Source: Ascarosepion bandense (Eukaryota > Mollusca > Cephalopoda > Sepiida > Sepiidae). From it: a stretch of 64,000 bases of DNA. Below the pieces are notes generated by a model that was not told where the DNA came from, ran no database searches, and saw only the letters and a list, made by a program, of their open reading frames with translations. The stretch spans positions 62,001-126,000 of the forward strand of contig JBBBDQ010001457.1 of assembly GCA_037127315.1 (NCBI GenBank). Reading direction: 5' to 3'. The stretch's first letter is position 1, and each line of letters starts with the position of its first letter. Of the stretch, positions 31,508 through 42,730 are shown piece by piece. A program made the position numbers and the translations under genes.

Positions 31508-33832
31508 TAATTTTTTTTTTTTTATAAGCGTTTCACCCCGAGCAAGGCATGTCACTGCCACTACTGTGCAGGGGGCTACGTAGAGTGGAGAAAGGCTGGT
31601 TAAATATAGGAAATAACAGAGGGTGGGTGATAGGCGGGTGAGGATACCGAGAATGAGGGTTGGGTAGATGAGAGTGTTGTGAGAATAGTTGGGAGTTAGT
31701 GTGATAGGAGGTGTCTATTGACCCTACATTTAAACACCTGGAGATTGTAACTGTCGGGAAAGCAGACTTGTGGAAGGGAGTTCCACAGGCGGGAAGCGCG
31801 AGAAAAGAAGCTGTTGGAGTAGAATTTACGGTTACATCTTATTTGTTTAACTGTAAAAGGGTGGGACCTAGTTGCTAATCTAGTATCTCGTGTAAATTCG
31901 TGCTTGGGCGGCACCAGTGATCTAAGCTCATCGGAGCAGAAGCATGAAAGTACTTGTAGAAGAGGCACAGGGAAGCTACATCACGCCGGTGTGAGAGCGG
32001 CTGCAGCCGGTCTGCCAAGTCAGTATCAACCATGTTACAGATCCTCCTTTGTATTTTGTCAAGAAGCCCAAGGAGAGCAGCAGGGGCACCCGACCAGATA
32101 TGGCAGCAATATTCAATACACGGGCGGATGGTAGATTTTATATGTGCAGAATAGTTTCAGGTGGGAACAATTTCCGGGCCCTGCACAGAGAGCCGACTTT
32201 CATAGCAGCAGATTTGGCAATGGATTCAATATAGTCATTCCATTTGAGGTCCGCCGAGAGTGTAAGGCCAAGGAGGCGTAGTATTTTACTCTCTGGGAGG
32301 CTAGCCTGTCCCATGCTAATGGGAGGTAGATGCGATTGTCTATGGTGGTTAGTTGTTTTGTTTTGGAGCTTTGTTTTGGAGGCATTGAAATTTACCAACC
32401 ATTTCCTACCCCAGGTCACTACGGATTGGAGGTCCCTTTCCAGTGCGGCAGCGAGGTTCACTTTGTCGTCCAGACCTGGTTTCTGATCGATGCGGGAGTA
32501 GATTGTTGTGTCGTCGGCATACATGCCAACTTGGGATCTAATGGTGTCGGGGAGATCATTAATGTAGATCAGAAATAGCGTGGGACCTAGGATAGAACCT
32601 TGAGGGACGCCCGCGTTCGTCTGGTAGTTTTGGGAGGCATGCCCATTTAATACCACCTTTAATGTGCGGTTAGAGAGGAAGGACTGGATGAGGTCAAACA
32701 GATGTCCAGTTATCCCATAGCTCCGCAGTTTGCACAAGAGGCCAGCATGCCAGACCCTGTCGAATGCTTTGGAGATATCCAAGGCAACGGTTCGGGCTTG
32801 ACCATTCTTGTCGAGTGCCTGGTATATGTACTCGGTAATGGTCGTTAGCATATCAGCAGTAGACCTGGTGAAGCGAAACCCATACTGTTTGTCAGAGAGA
32901 AGCCCGTTGGTCATAAGGTGCTGAATCACCTCGGCGTTGATAATGGCTTCGAAAACTTTGCCAAAGATTGGAAGGAGACTAATAGGACGGTAATTGGCGG
33001 GGTCTGAGGGTTCGCCAGAATTCTTAAATATAGGTACTACGCAGGAGGACTTCCAACAGGCAGGAAAGCAGGAAGCAGATAGGCAGAGGTTATAGAGTTT
33101 AGAGAGGACAGAGGAGAGTTCCGGGGCACATTTCTTCAGTACTATGACTGGGATTCCGTCACCGCCGCTCGCTTTGTGTGGGTCAAGTTGCGCAATTATC
33201 TTGGCGACCAGCGAGGGTGAGATGAGGACGTTATTTAGTTGAGCCTTAGTTCTGGGTGGGAAGTCTGGTGTAGGTATTCCTAACGAGTCCAGTGTCGAAT
33301 TGGTTGAGAATTTACGGGCAAAGCATTCAGCCTTGTCGGCTGGGGAGGTGAGAACTTCAAATTCATTGATTAGTGGGGGTATTGAAGTCTTGTTCCTGCT
33401 GAGCACGCTTTTGCAGAGACGCCAGTAATCTTTGGAGCCAAACTTAGAGGATGCTATGCGTTGCCTAATTCTGGTAGCAAACGCCCTCTTGGCTTCGTTC
33501 AGTAGTTTTTTACACTTGTTCCGTGCTGAGGTGAAAAGGCGCCTGTTTTGGTTCGACGAGCAGCTTCGATAGAGCCGGAAGAAATGGTTCCGGTGGGCAA
33601 TAGCGGCCGAGCAAGCGGGTGAGAACCAGGGGGACGAATTAGGTTTTAGTTGGAATTTTCTGGCAGGGATAAAAGCATCGATGCCAGCCTTAACCCAAGA
33701 GGAGACTTCGGAGGCACAGTCTTCGACAGGAAGATCAAAGACGTTGTTCCAGGGGACGTCGCAGAGGAAGTCCCTGAACGAGTCCCAGTCGGCTCTTTGG
33801 TAGCAGTATGATATTCTGCTGGTCTGGTTGGG
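31508..33832 (-). mobile_element. Jockey/CR1-like LINE, 5' truncated, nested in the Helitron
   Basis: On the minus strand it has pol coding sequence, a C-terminal tail (31968-31696), a 3' UTR, the conserved ~55-nt terminus (about 31580-31523) and an A tail (T-run at about 31510-31521). The 5' end abuts the Helitron sequence 'gggctgaaaaac' at about 33830, so the endonuclease region is missing. This is the best-preserved member of its family in the window. Confidence 0.85.
31696..32145 (-). pseudogene. LINE pol C-terminus after the frameshift
   Basis: Continuation of the RT protein in shifted frames: '..GLLDKIQRRICNMVDTDL', 'RDVASLCLFYKYFH', 'TRDTRLATRSHPFTVKQI' and 'RLWNSLPQVCFPDSYNLQVF', ending RHLLSH at 31696. 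This tail is repeated in eroded form at 19.2-19.7 (minus), 28.6-28.9 (plus), 60.7-61.0 (minus) and 62.6-63.2 kb (plus). Confidence 0.85.
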
Positions 33833-33835
33833 CTG
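32138..33835 (-). pseudogene. Reverse transcriptase of the Jockey/CR1-like LINE
   Basis: About 565 codons are open. The frame runs unbroken from the 5' truncation at about 33835, with no natural start, down to a stop at 32138. Motifs in order: a linker ('RNKCKKLLNEAKRAFATRI' about 33510), 'PHKASGGDGIPVIVL' (about 33180), 'NYRPISLLPIFGKVFEAII' (about 32980), 'ALDISKAFDRVWHAGLL' (about 32780, first catalytic Asp), 'NAGVPQGSILGPTLFLIYIN' (about 32610) and 'MYADDTTIYS' (about 32520, intact YADD). It ends 'ETILHI' because one nucleotide appears lost in 'cacatataaaatctacc'. In the next frame the protein continues as 'KSTIRPCIEYCCHIWSGAPA' and on to the C-terminus at about 31696. It would synthesise cDNA from the LINE RNA at the target site. 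Here it is truncated and frameshifted. Confidence 0.9.
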
Positions 33836-34273
33836 AAAAACTGATTTTGATCAGACCCAGTAGGATATCGGGGTATCGATTTCCAATATCGGAGTCAAAT
33901 AAGTCATCCAAGGATAGAACAGCAACCTTGAAACTTCTGAATATCGTTTCTTATGTCATTGTCTACGAGTGTATGAAATTTGATTAAAATCGGACCACTC
34001 ATTCTATAACCCGATTTTTTCGATTATCGATTTTCGATATTTATCGGTGGTACCTCGACAGAAAACCTAGCTAAGAACACTCGCAGACGCTTATAGTACA
34101 ACTGCGCAAATTTTCAAGAAAATCGGCTCAGCTGTTTCGGTGTCTATAGGTAACAAACACACACACACACACAGACACGCACACACACACACAGAGACAA
34201 AGTTCCATTTATAAATAAGTTTAGATGAACTGATAATGGTGAAAAATAGTACATGTACAAAATAGCATTGCAG

Positions 34274-34802
34274 GATGTGCGTTGTGGTGCAGTGGATCGG
34301 TACGATAAACCGGGCTGCCGAGTTCGAATTCCAGTTGAATTCCTTACATTCACTTACGCCCAACCACTCTTTAGAAAGGTATTAATCTGTTTCTTCCCTC
34401 CAGTTATGGGTTAAGTAATAGGAAAGACTGGGTTCTATAGCCTTGGCTGGCAACCAATCTACCGCAGAAAGTAAGGGCAACCTACTGCGGAATAATCTTC
34501 TGCCCAGTCAGTCATGTCACTTTCGAGACATGATCGCCCAAAGCGTGTATCGGGTATAGCACTTAACTGACTGACTGAATATAATAGTTGGAATCATGAT
34601 TAAGACTTCTACTAGTCATAAAGTGGGGGATCGGTTTTCTCTTGTTATGATGTAATAAACTGATCCCCCACTAATTATACTTCAGACTACCCCAGAAAGG
34701 CAACCCACTGCGGAATAATCTTCTGCCCAGTCAGTTATGTCACTTTCGAGACATGATCGCCCAAAGCGTGTATCACGTATGGCACTTAACTGACTGACTG
34801 AC
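34274..34802 (+). mobile_element. tRNA-SINE dimer: full head, tail, hairpin, second tail
   Basis: A complete head (ggatgtgcgttgtggtgcag), B box, body and tail end near 34580. The hairpin gtgggggatcggttt .. aaactgatcccccac follows (about 34623-34672), then a shortened second body/tail ends gactgactga at about 34800. The flanks acaaaatagcattgca (left) and acaaaataacaaatca (right) match at 12 of 16 positions, which suggests one aged TSD around the whole dimer. Confidence 0.8.
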
Positions 34803-34889
34803 AAAATAACAAATCAATTGATTTTCAACGCAATAAAACATTTCATGACAAAATTAACAAAAGGTATATTTAAAACAAGAGTTTCTTTT

Positions 34890-37500
34890 GTTAAAAGTAA
34901 ATTTGCCAACACAGCGAAATGTTCATGAATATATTCGAGTCGAACTTACTGAATCTAGTTTTTGAGAACTTGATTATAAATCTTTGAAAAGATTGGGTTA
35001 CATTTCGTAGTCCAAACAGTAAACGTAAAATTCATGTCCGTGTCCTCTACTTCATGTCCGTGTCCTCTACGAGTATCTGACGATAGGCTCGGATGAAGTC
35101 AAGTTTTGACAAGATTTTAGTTTCATGTAGTTGGCTGATAAAATCTTGAATATTAGCAATTGTCTACTTATCAGGAAAAGTAATCGCATTCAGCTTGCAG
35201 TAATTATCACAACATTCACCATGAGGATGAATTTTGTTTCTTTACCATGTGTAGAGGTGAAGATCACACGTTTGCTAAGTGCTGATATTTCTCTTTGGCA
35301 ATCTTTAATTTATCAGGGGAAAAGTTGACAAAGTTGGGAGAATACAAACGGACCAGTTGTTTCAATGCAGTTTGTGATGGCATATAAATTTGGTTCGGTT
35401 CAAATACCCTTGGGAAAAGTATTAATCCGTCTCTTTCCTACAGTTATGGGTTAAATAATAGGACAGATTGGGTTCTATAGCCTTGGTCGGCAACCAGTCT
35501 ACCGCAGAAAGCAATGGCAACCTACTGCGGGATAATCTTCTGTCCAGTCAGTTATGTCTCTTTCGAGACATGATTGCTAAGCGTGTATCACGTATAGCAC
35601 TTAACTAATGACTGAATATAATAGATGGAAACATAATTAAAACTTCTACCGGGCATAAAGTGGGGGATCGGTTTTCTGTTGTCATGAAGTAATAAACTGA
35701 TCCCCCACTAATTTTACTTAATATAATAATGTAATATAATCTATTTCTCCTCCCTCCAGCTATGAGTTGAATGGCAGGACAGATTGGGTTCTATAGCCTT
35801 GGTCGGCAACCAGTCTACCGCAGAAAGCAAAGGTAACCTACTGCGAGATAATCTTCTGCCCAGTCAGTCATGTCTTTTTCGATCGCCCAAATCGTATATC
35901 ATGTATGGCACTTAACTATGTCTTGATAATTTGACAATATTTCCGTAAATTCGGATTTTTTTTTTATGTTGCAACATTGAGACGTGTTATCGACTTTAGG
36001 ATGTCAGTTTTTATGTCAATCAACTTTTGTCTTTTAATATCGATAAACAAACCATAATGGTGCAAAAAGTCCGCACCCAGGACCGGTGTAGTGATGTCAG
36101 CCACGATGAAAGTCCATTAGAAATCACGTCGTAACGACAAATTAAGTGGCATGCATTTACGTCCTTATGTGTGTGGATAATCAAACCACTTATTGCTTGT
36201 AATATTCCCAGGTTTTTTGATTTGTCTGACTTCGAAGCTGGGATTTACGATATTTGTGCTCCACTGTCGATGAGGAATAGAGTTGGTTTTTTTTTTATTT
36301 CTGTCGATTATATGGGAGAGTCGACTTGAGTTTGAAATGCTAACATTTCCACTGATGAAAATCGTTGGCTTATTCCTTTTCCTAAGAGTTGTAATTGCAA
36401 AGAGTTGTGCATTTTATACTCCTGCCACTTAATCTCTTGTGTTATTAACAGATAATGCTCCTTCTTTTTGACTTGTATTTTTGTCTGCTTCTCGACGGAT
36501 TGGGATACAAGTGACAACTGTTGCTTTTTTTAGTCAATCACTTATTTGCCTTTTCAATAATTTAACTTTGCCTTGGTCTTTTCTTCAGCCAGAAGCCAAT
36601 CCCTTTTTCAATTGGTCAAAAACAGATTTCACACTGGCTCGCAAATTTTAAAACAGTCAAGGAAAGAGAGTCATTTTTTTTTCACCACAATCTAAACGGT
36701 AAATATAAAAATTCATAAAGCCTCAATGACGTTGTAATGGCTGTCTTCTTCATGTCAGAGTCCCCTACAAGAATCTGATGGTAGGCTGGATGAGATCAAG
36801 TTTTGAAAAGGTTCCCTGTAGCTGGTAAAATCTACAATATTAGCTGGGATGCTTCACTATCAATCACGAACGTTGTTTTTGAATTTCTGTCAATTATATG
36901 GAAGAGTTTACTAGAGTTTGAGATTTATTCATTTCCCTAGGACTTGTAATTGCAAAGAGTTGTACATTTTATACTCCTGCTACTTAATCTCTTGTGTTGC
37001 TAACAGATTTTGCTCCTTCCTTTTGACATGCACTTGTATTTTTGCCTGCTTCTAGGCGGACTCTGATACAAGTGACTTTGCAATTGTTGACGTCATCATT
37101 TGGAATTTGTGCACTTGAGACTATGCTGTCTTGGGTCATGACTTCCATCAATTTATCAGCCGTATCGCACAGCATATTCGTGGGTACATTGTCTGTCATT
37201 TTTCTTAAGGATACCTGACCATTTGTGGCAGCTTTTCTATAAACATGTGCTGTAAAACACTATCATTCAACATATTACTGGACATAATCGGTAAATGACG
37301 CAGAAGTTGAAATGGTTTTCTATCCCCCAATGCTTCAGTTTCCAATAATTGTTGCAATATCCTCCTCTCAGATAGTGAAGTTTGGAGTATTCACTTCTGT
37401 TTTAATTTGTCATGGAGGCTGGTTTGTGGTGGATTTAATAGGAGATCCCGTAGACGTGACTGTTTCTTGAGATAATGCAGAATCTACACAACCAAATTTT
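34890..37500 (-). pseudogene. Gypsy-like retrotransposon remnant (gag, protease, RT)
   Basis: Read on the minus strand. A gag segment (about 37380-36985) has '..LLETEALGDRKPFQLLRH' and 'PTNMLCDTADKLMEVM'. A protease C-terminal region (about 36150-36040) has 'WTFIVADITTPVLGADFL', the LGADFL signature of Gypsy. An RT N-terminal region (about 35225-35080) has 'CKLNAITFPDK.TIANIQDF' and 'KILSKLDFIRAYRQI'. A second RT-like scrap (FSKLDLI near 36830) and two similar blocks (about 36310-36520 and 36885-37090) show internal duplication. Many stops and frameshifts are present and no LTRs are adjacent. A SINE composite splits it at 35395-35925. It is dead. Confidence 0.75.
35395..35925 (+). mobile_element. 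SINE composite (two units) inside the Gypsy remnant
   Basis: Head-less body from 'caaatacccttgggaaaag' through tail 1 (about 35615), hairpin gtgggggatcggttttc .. aaactgatcccccac (about 35661-35709), body 2 and tail 2 (end about 35915). It separates the protease and RT parts of the Gypsy remnant, so it is the younger insertion. Confidence 0.85.
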
Positions 37501-37643
37501 TGTTTTTGTAATGAAGTGTTTTATATCAGAAAATTGGCTTCCAGGAGGATTAAAAAAAAACAGTTCAGGGTCGTTGGTAGAGAATACAGATATGTTTTAA
37601 AAGCCAACGGCAAATTTGGGTCCTTCCATTTTTTTTGTGTGCA

Positions 37644-37647
<4 letters not shown>

Positions 37648-37711
<64 letters not shown>

Positions 37712-37783
37712 TAGCATGTGCGTGTAAATCTAAAAGATCATTTTATACGAAGGCGATACTTTTTGGGATTCAATTTGTTTTAT

Positions 37784-37822
<39 letters not shown>
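37648..37822. repeat. Two (TA)n microsatellites
   Basis: TA runs at about 37648-37701 and 37787-37820. The second abuts the LINE-type 3' terminus. The 153-codon frame across this region is an artefact of TA and minisatellite sequence. Confidence 0.9.
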
Positions 37823-37824
<2 letters not shown>

Positions 37825-38265
37825 CATATCACCCCGAGCAAGGCGATAACGCCACTGATGCGCAGGGGGCTACGTAAGAGTGAAAAGATTGGAAATGAGA
37901 AAGCCGAAAACCACATCCTAAACAGGGAACAAGGGATGAGCCTCTTCACCTGTTCAATAGACGTGGGTGGAGTGTGAACCGGGCGATTGTTTAGTCTATC
38001 TACTCCAATTGATAAAAAAAAAGAAAGAAAAGAGTGAAAAGATTAGAAAAGAGAAAACAGGAAACCGCATCCTAAACAGGAAACAAGGGATGAGCCTCTT
38101 CACCTGTTCAATAGACGTGGGTGGAGTGTGAACCGGGTGATAGTTTAGTCTATCTACTCCAATTGAAATAAAATAAAATAAAATAAAGAGTGAAAAGATT
38201 GGAAACGAGAAAAACCGGAAACCGCATCCTAAATAGGAAACAAGGGATGAGCCTCTTCACCTGTT

Positions 38266-38268
<3 letters not shown>
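37825..38268 (-). mobile_element. Three minisatellite units plus LINE-type 3' terminus
   Basis: Minus strand: three ~143-bp units, with A-rich spacers 'aaaataaaataaaataaa' and 'gaaagaaaag' in place of the plain run, then the ~55-nt 3' terminus (37880-37825). The outer unit is cut at 'cacctgttcaa' where a TA microsatellite begins (38269-38309). TA tracts border both ends. Confidence 0.8.
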
Positions 38269-38309
<41 letters not shown>

Positions 38310-38312
<3 letters not shown>

Positions 38313-40215
38313 TGCAGTTTTTGATTATGTAGATAAAGAGTTTCTGTAAATAAGGCTGAACAGAATGTATAGTTGTTTCTGAATGTTAGATAAAGAATGG
38401 AAAATGAAAAATAAAAAAAATAAAAACTTACAACATTCGTGCGACAAAGAAAGGTAAAAATATTTCAAAGAGGTAAAAAGAAGGAAGAACTCGGATAGAG
38501 ATGGCTAGAATAAAAAGAGAATAATGTGAATATGTTGATAAAAAAATGAGAGAGACATTTAGATCGATGAGCATAGACCCAACCTCGGTTTGGTCCTCCC
38601 TGGAGGACAAAATTTCGCTGGAAAGTAGCTTGAAGCAATCTGGTTGCCTTTCCTAAAGAGACTGAAAGGTCAGCTGGGGCAGGATGCGAAGTGCCAGTGC
38701 CGTTGCTCTCGGCCAAACCTCGAGCTGTAAAAGTAGAGAAGAAAAAAAAGAAACAAGAAAGGAAAAAAAATATAATAATGATGTGATAAAGAAAGGCAAA
38801 ACGTTCACGAAATAAGAAGTAGCTTCATGTTCGATATTTCTGGGTGAACACGGAATGGCGTTCGTTCGTGCGTGCGCGCCTATGTGTGTGTGTCTGTGCG
38901 CACGCGCGTTTGTTAGTGTATTTCCAGGGATCTCCCTGTCCTGGCGAGATGTTTGGTAAAGCAGCTCACATCAGTTTCGAACAAATAATCCGATTTATTA
39001 GGGTCAGGGGTAACATTTGAAGAAGAGGGGGTGAGAAACATAGAAATAGATCAGCTAAAAAAAATTTTAAATGAAGGAAGAGCAACATTTGTCAACAGTC
39101 AAAAGGAAAACAAAACGAATAAACTCATTTTATCTTTGCGATAAGAAGTACGTTAGAAACTTTTTTCAATACGATTGACGTATTCGAATATAGAGTTTAT
39201 TAAAAAAAAAATTTTACATTTGACGATGAGAGAAAAACAGAAAAAACTTCGGAAAGTCGGATATGCCGTAATAATAAAATCAAATGCACAATGATCATCC
39301 TGAAATTTACAATTATTTCATAATAAAATGACTATCTAAAATGACGTCTCTAAGCGACTAATATCATGGAACAGAGAAAGTGGACAGAATTATCATTTTT
39401 TAAATCTAGCTTGAAGATATGACACACAAAAAAATCGTTTGAAAATTCTTTAAACACATGTCACCGTGTCGAATACATTTATTATATTCTAAATATTATT
39501 TTAATGATTTCACCAGGATATGACTTAAATCTAATTGCTGTTTATTTGTCTGGTAAAATAAATCTATATAACTACTAGATATGCGTGCATATGCGGCTGT
39601 CATGCAACTACTTGAGATTGAAGAAAGAATGAAACAAGGAATAATCAATGCGTAAAGAAGCAAACTCAAATAAAAGACAACAGAGATATAGATAGAGAAA
39701 TAAAGCTTTTCGTTCTAGAGAAAGTGACAATTTGAAAGAAAGTCAGCATACAATAAGAAAAGAACGGACCTGTTTAGACTTTTAAAATGGCTGCATGTCT
39801 CCGTGCTTTGGACGTTAACCAAAATATTGCCTTAAAAATGATATATCGATGAGAAGCTAGAAAGATACACAAGTCTACATAAAAACAAAATATTGTTTTG
39901 TTACGCTCGTCAGCAAAATTTTACAATTGAGATTTGATTTTTTTATCCTCTTGTTCTTTTTTAGTTTTTATGTAAATGTTTGTATGTGATAAGTTTTTAC
40001 ACCCGTCTTTTTTTTTTTGTAGGACGGTTACTGCTTTAGTGTATATGTTTAAAATAGATTCTAACGAGGGTTAAGGTTCAACTATATTGTGTATTGTGCG
40101 TTCTAACTAGGGATGTATACATACAAACGAAAATAAATGAATTTGTTGAAATGTTGGAGAATATTCCTGCGAGTTTCAGTTACCGCAACCGACCCTCTGT
40201 TTCTGTCGTCTTCAG
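38310..40215. other. No gene recognised
   Basis: AT-rich except for a GC-richer block at about 38565-38740 with an 83-codon minus-strand frame that lacks an ATG start and any known domain. Short GC/GT-alternating stretch (gtgcgtgcgcgcctatgtg) near 38870. Confidence 0.35.
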
Positions 40216-40220
40216 AATAT

Positions 40221-40556
40221 TGTTAGGGCGCCACTCCTATTTGACTACAAATGGACTGTTCCCATTGCTATATATAGCAATGGTGGATTCTCTACAGGGG
40301 AGATGTAGACAGTCACTTGAGAGCCTCTAATGAGTTACTGAAGAGTCAGTGCGAGTCAGTGAAGAGTTAGTCACACTTCCGGTGGCGTACCGGAAGTAAT
40401 CACGTATACACACGTCTTACGACGGATTGGACTCTTGTATCTTTCTATTGTAAATATTACTGATCACTTCTGTACATACTAACCGTCTTTCCGCGGAATA
40501 CAACTTATATTCTGATTCTGTTGTTGAGTTATTCATTTATACTTGGCGACATAACA
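40221..40556 (+). mobile_element. Solo LTR, 336 bp, with 5-bp TSD
   Basis: Starts TGTTAGGGCGCC and ends GGCGACATAACA. Flanked on both sides by aatat (40216-40220 and 40557-40561). Shares the order 'cttccgg..ccggaagt', 'gtcttacgacgg', 'cggaatacaac' and 'ctgttgttgagttatt' with the LTR at 20767-21058 (minus). No internal region remains. Confidence 0.8.
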
Positions 40557-40561
40557 AATAT

Positions 40562-40890
40562 AATGGCGAAAGGAATTGTCAAACAGTGGCAAGAACAGAT
40601 AGATGAAGTGATAAAACGATAAAGTTTCTCAAAGAAAAGAGAACCCATTAAAGAGAAAAATAACAATAAGAACGCCTACGGAACATGACCATATTATTAT
40701 TTGAATGATTTTATTCTTTTATGATTTTTTTAACTTGAAATGTTAAAAGCATGGAGGCATATCGTATAAATAAAGAAATGAAAGAGTATATTATAAAGAA
40801 ATCAAAATCAAAAAAATAAAATTTACCAATGAATATATATTCCCTAGCTAAATTAATCGGACTTAACAAAACGAATCATTTATCGAAACA
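40562..40890. other. No gene recognised
   Basis: AT-rich. No recognised content. Confidence 0.4.
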
Positions 40891-41276
40891 CTAACATTAT
40901 AGCCCGGCGTTGCTCGGGTGTAATGAAAGCTTTAAAACTAATCCATGGTCCTGGAGCTCACCCTCTTTGGACGTTGGCATGAAAGACTAAAAAGCAATAG
41001 TTGTTTCCAGTTAAAGCGAAACCGTAGACTGAAAGAAAAATGAATGGATGTAAGTCAAATTTTGATTTCCTGGTATCGATATCAAATAAGTTTTTTTCGT
41101 CGTAAACTGAATTTTGAAGGCTAAATAAGTCCTCTGAGTAAATGGAATCATGGCTAAGACTAAGAACTACAATTATACCTACTTCGAGCCAAACCCGAAG
41201 CAAAAACTAAAATAAAAGGGCTGAAAAACACATACAGACATACAGGCAGGTAAACAGACACACACAAACATCTTGC

Positions 41277-41328
<52 letters not shown>

Positions 41329-41644
41329 TATTATCAATTTTCTGCACTATTGTTAGAACTGCAACCTTGAAATTTCTGAATATCGTTTCTTATATCTTTG
41401 TCTATGAGTGTATCAAATTTGATTGAAATCGAACCACTCCTATAACTCGATTTTTTTATTATTGATTTTCGATATTAATCGGGGATACCTCGACACAAAA
41501 CCTAGCTAAGAACACTCGCAGACGCTTATAATACAACTGTATAAATTTTCAAGAAAATCGGTTCAGCCGTTTCGGAGTCTATAGATAACGGACACACACA
41601 GAGAAACACACACAGACAAAGTTCCATTTATAAATAAGTTTAGA
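40891..41644 (-). mobile_element. Non-autonomous Helitron, ~754 bp
   Basis: The 5' end at the right is the reverse complement of A|TCTAAACTTATTTATAA at 41644. The 3' hairpin region is at about 40901-40920, and the terminal CTAG appears changed to TTAG (ctaa at 40891). The interior has a TA tract (41281-41322) and the paragraph 'cgtaaactgaattttgaagg'. It lacks the nested LINE of the 31.2-34.2 kb copy and so shows that copy's empty site. Confidence 0.75.
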
Positions 41645-42246
41645 TTAGATAGATACTAGATCGACTTTCCTCTACAGTACAACTAAGAACAAATAGAATC
41701 TTTTCAGAGACTAGCCCTTCTCACATGATACAGTTGCATAGCACTTGCACATTATTTGTCAAACTGATGACAACCTCTCTACCCATCCCAATTTTAATCT
41801 TGGTAGAAGGAAAAATACTGATCTTCACAAAATTCTTTCTGTCACGATGTCCATGGAAGAAATCACATTATATCTAATAAATACAGAAAGTGTGTTTTTA
41901 TTTTTTTATCAAACAACGGAACAACATTGCTGCAAAGGCGACCTTTCTAAGAGAGGAAAGCATTTGTGCATGAAGAATGAAGACCAACAAGCTTACATAA
42001 TGGCCGTAGAACAGTACAGTTAAAGAAAGCATGCTCGTTAGGCTTACCTATATCACCATAAAAGGTGAAATTGCCACTATGAAACTTTTTTGCTGCTATA
42101 AGCCTGTGGTTGTATCTTTAGGGAGGCATTTCATCTCTAGTATTCAAGTCCGTAACAATCATAGAAATATTCAGTCTTAGTTTGGAAGACTTTTTGATCG
42201 GATGGTCAGGCACAATCACTTTCACGATCTCGAGCTTCAGAGCGAT
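41645..42246. other. No gene recognised
   Basis: The 92-codon frame at 41745-42023 has no recognised domain. Confidence 0.35.
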
Positions 42247-42730
42247 TAGCCTTTAATCAAGAGAAGGCTATCAGAGTGGTTAACCTTCAACTAACAGAAG
42301 GCTATCAGAGCGGTTAGCCTTCATTGAATAAAAGGCTATCAGAGCAGTTAGCTTTCATCCAAGAGAAAGCTATCAGAGTGGTTAGCCTTCATCCAAGAGA
42401 AGGCTATCAGTGCGGTTAGCCTTCATCGAAGAGAAGGCTATGAGAGCGGTTAGCCTTCATCCAAGAGAAGGCTATGAGAGCGGTTAGCCTTCATACAAGA
42501 GGCTATCAGTGAGGTTAGCCTTCATCCAAGCGAAGGCTGAGTGGTTTGCGTTCATCGAAGAAAAGTCTATCAGAGCGGTTAGCCTTCATTGAAGAGAAGG
42601 CTATGAGAGCGGTTAGCCTTCATCCAAGAGAAGGCTATGAGAGCGGTTAGCCTTCATCCAAGAGGCTATCAGTGAGGTTAGCCTTCATCCAAGAGAAGGC
42701 TATCAGTGCGGTTAGCCTTCATCCAAGTGA
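42247..42730. repeat. 34-bp tandem repeat, each unit a hairpin (~14 copies)
   Basis: The unit is ggttagccttcatccaagag + aaggctatcagagc. Within each unit agccttc and gaaggct are perfect inverted repeats around an 8-bp loop (atccaaga). Variants include 'gtgcggtt', 'gaggtt', 'ctatgaga' and units with a shortened loop. No coding content. Confidence 0.9.

Larger units (their letters stand above)
31190..34225 (-). mobile_element. Helitron (minus) carrying a nested LINE
   Basis: The left boundary ctag (31190-31193), preceded by a, is the reverse complement of ..CTAG|T, with the hairpin region cccggcgttgctcggg beside it. The right boundary ..tttaga (to 34225), followed by t, is the reverse complement of A|TCTAAA. 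Helitron sequence occupies 31190-31507 and about 33830-34225. The 2.3 kb between is a LINE. The copy at 40891-41644 shows the uninterrupted junction ('gaagcaaaaactaaaataaaa' then 'gggctgaaaaac'). Confidence 0.8.

Noticed and set aside
37516..37977. 153-residue protein rich in Ile-Tyr
   Set aside because: It is translation of TA microsatellites running into antisense minisatellite sequence.
38465..38716. Possible host exon (minus strand, GC-richer)
   Set aside because: The frame lacks an ATG, ends in low-complexity residues, and shows no domain or clear splice sites.
42247..42730. CRISPR-like array
   Set aside because: Repeats are contiguous without unique spacers, and the context is eukaryotic.
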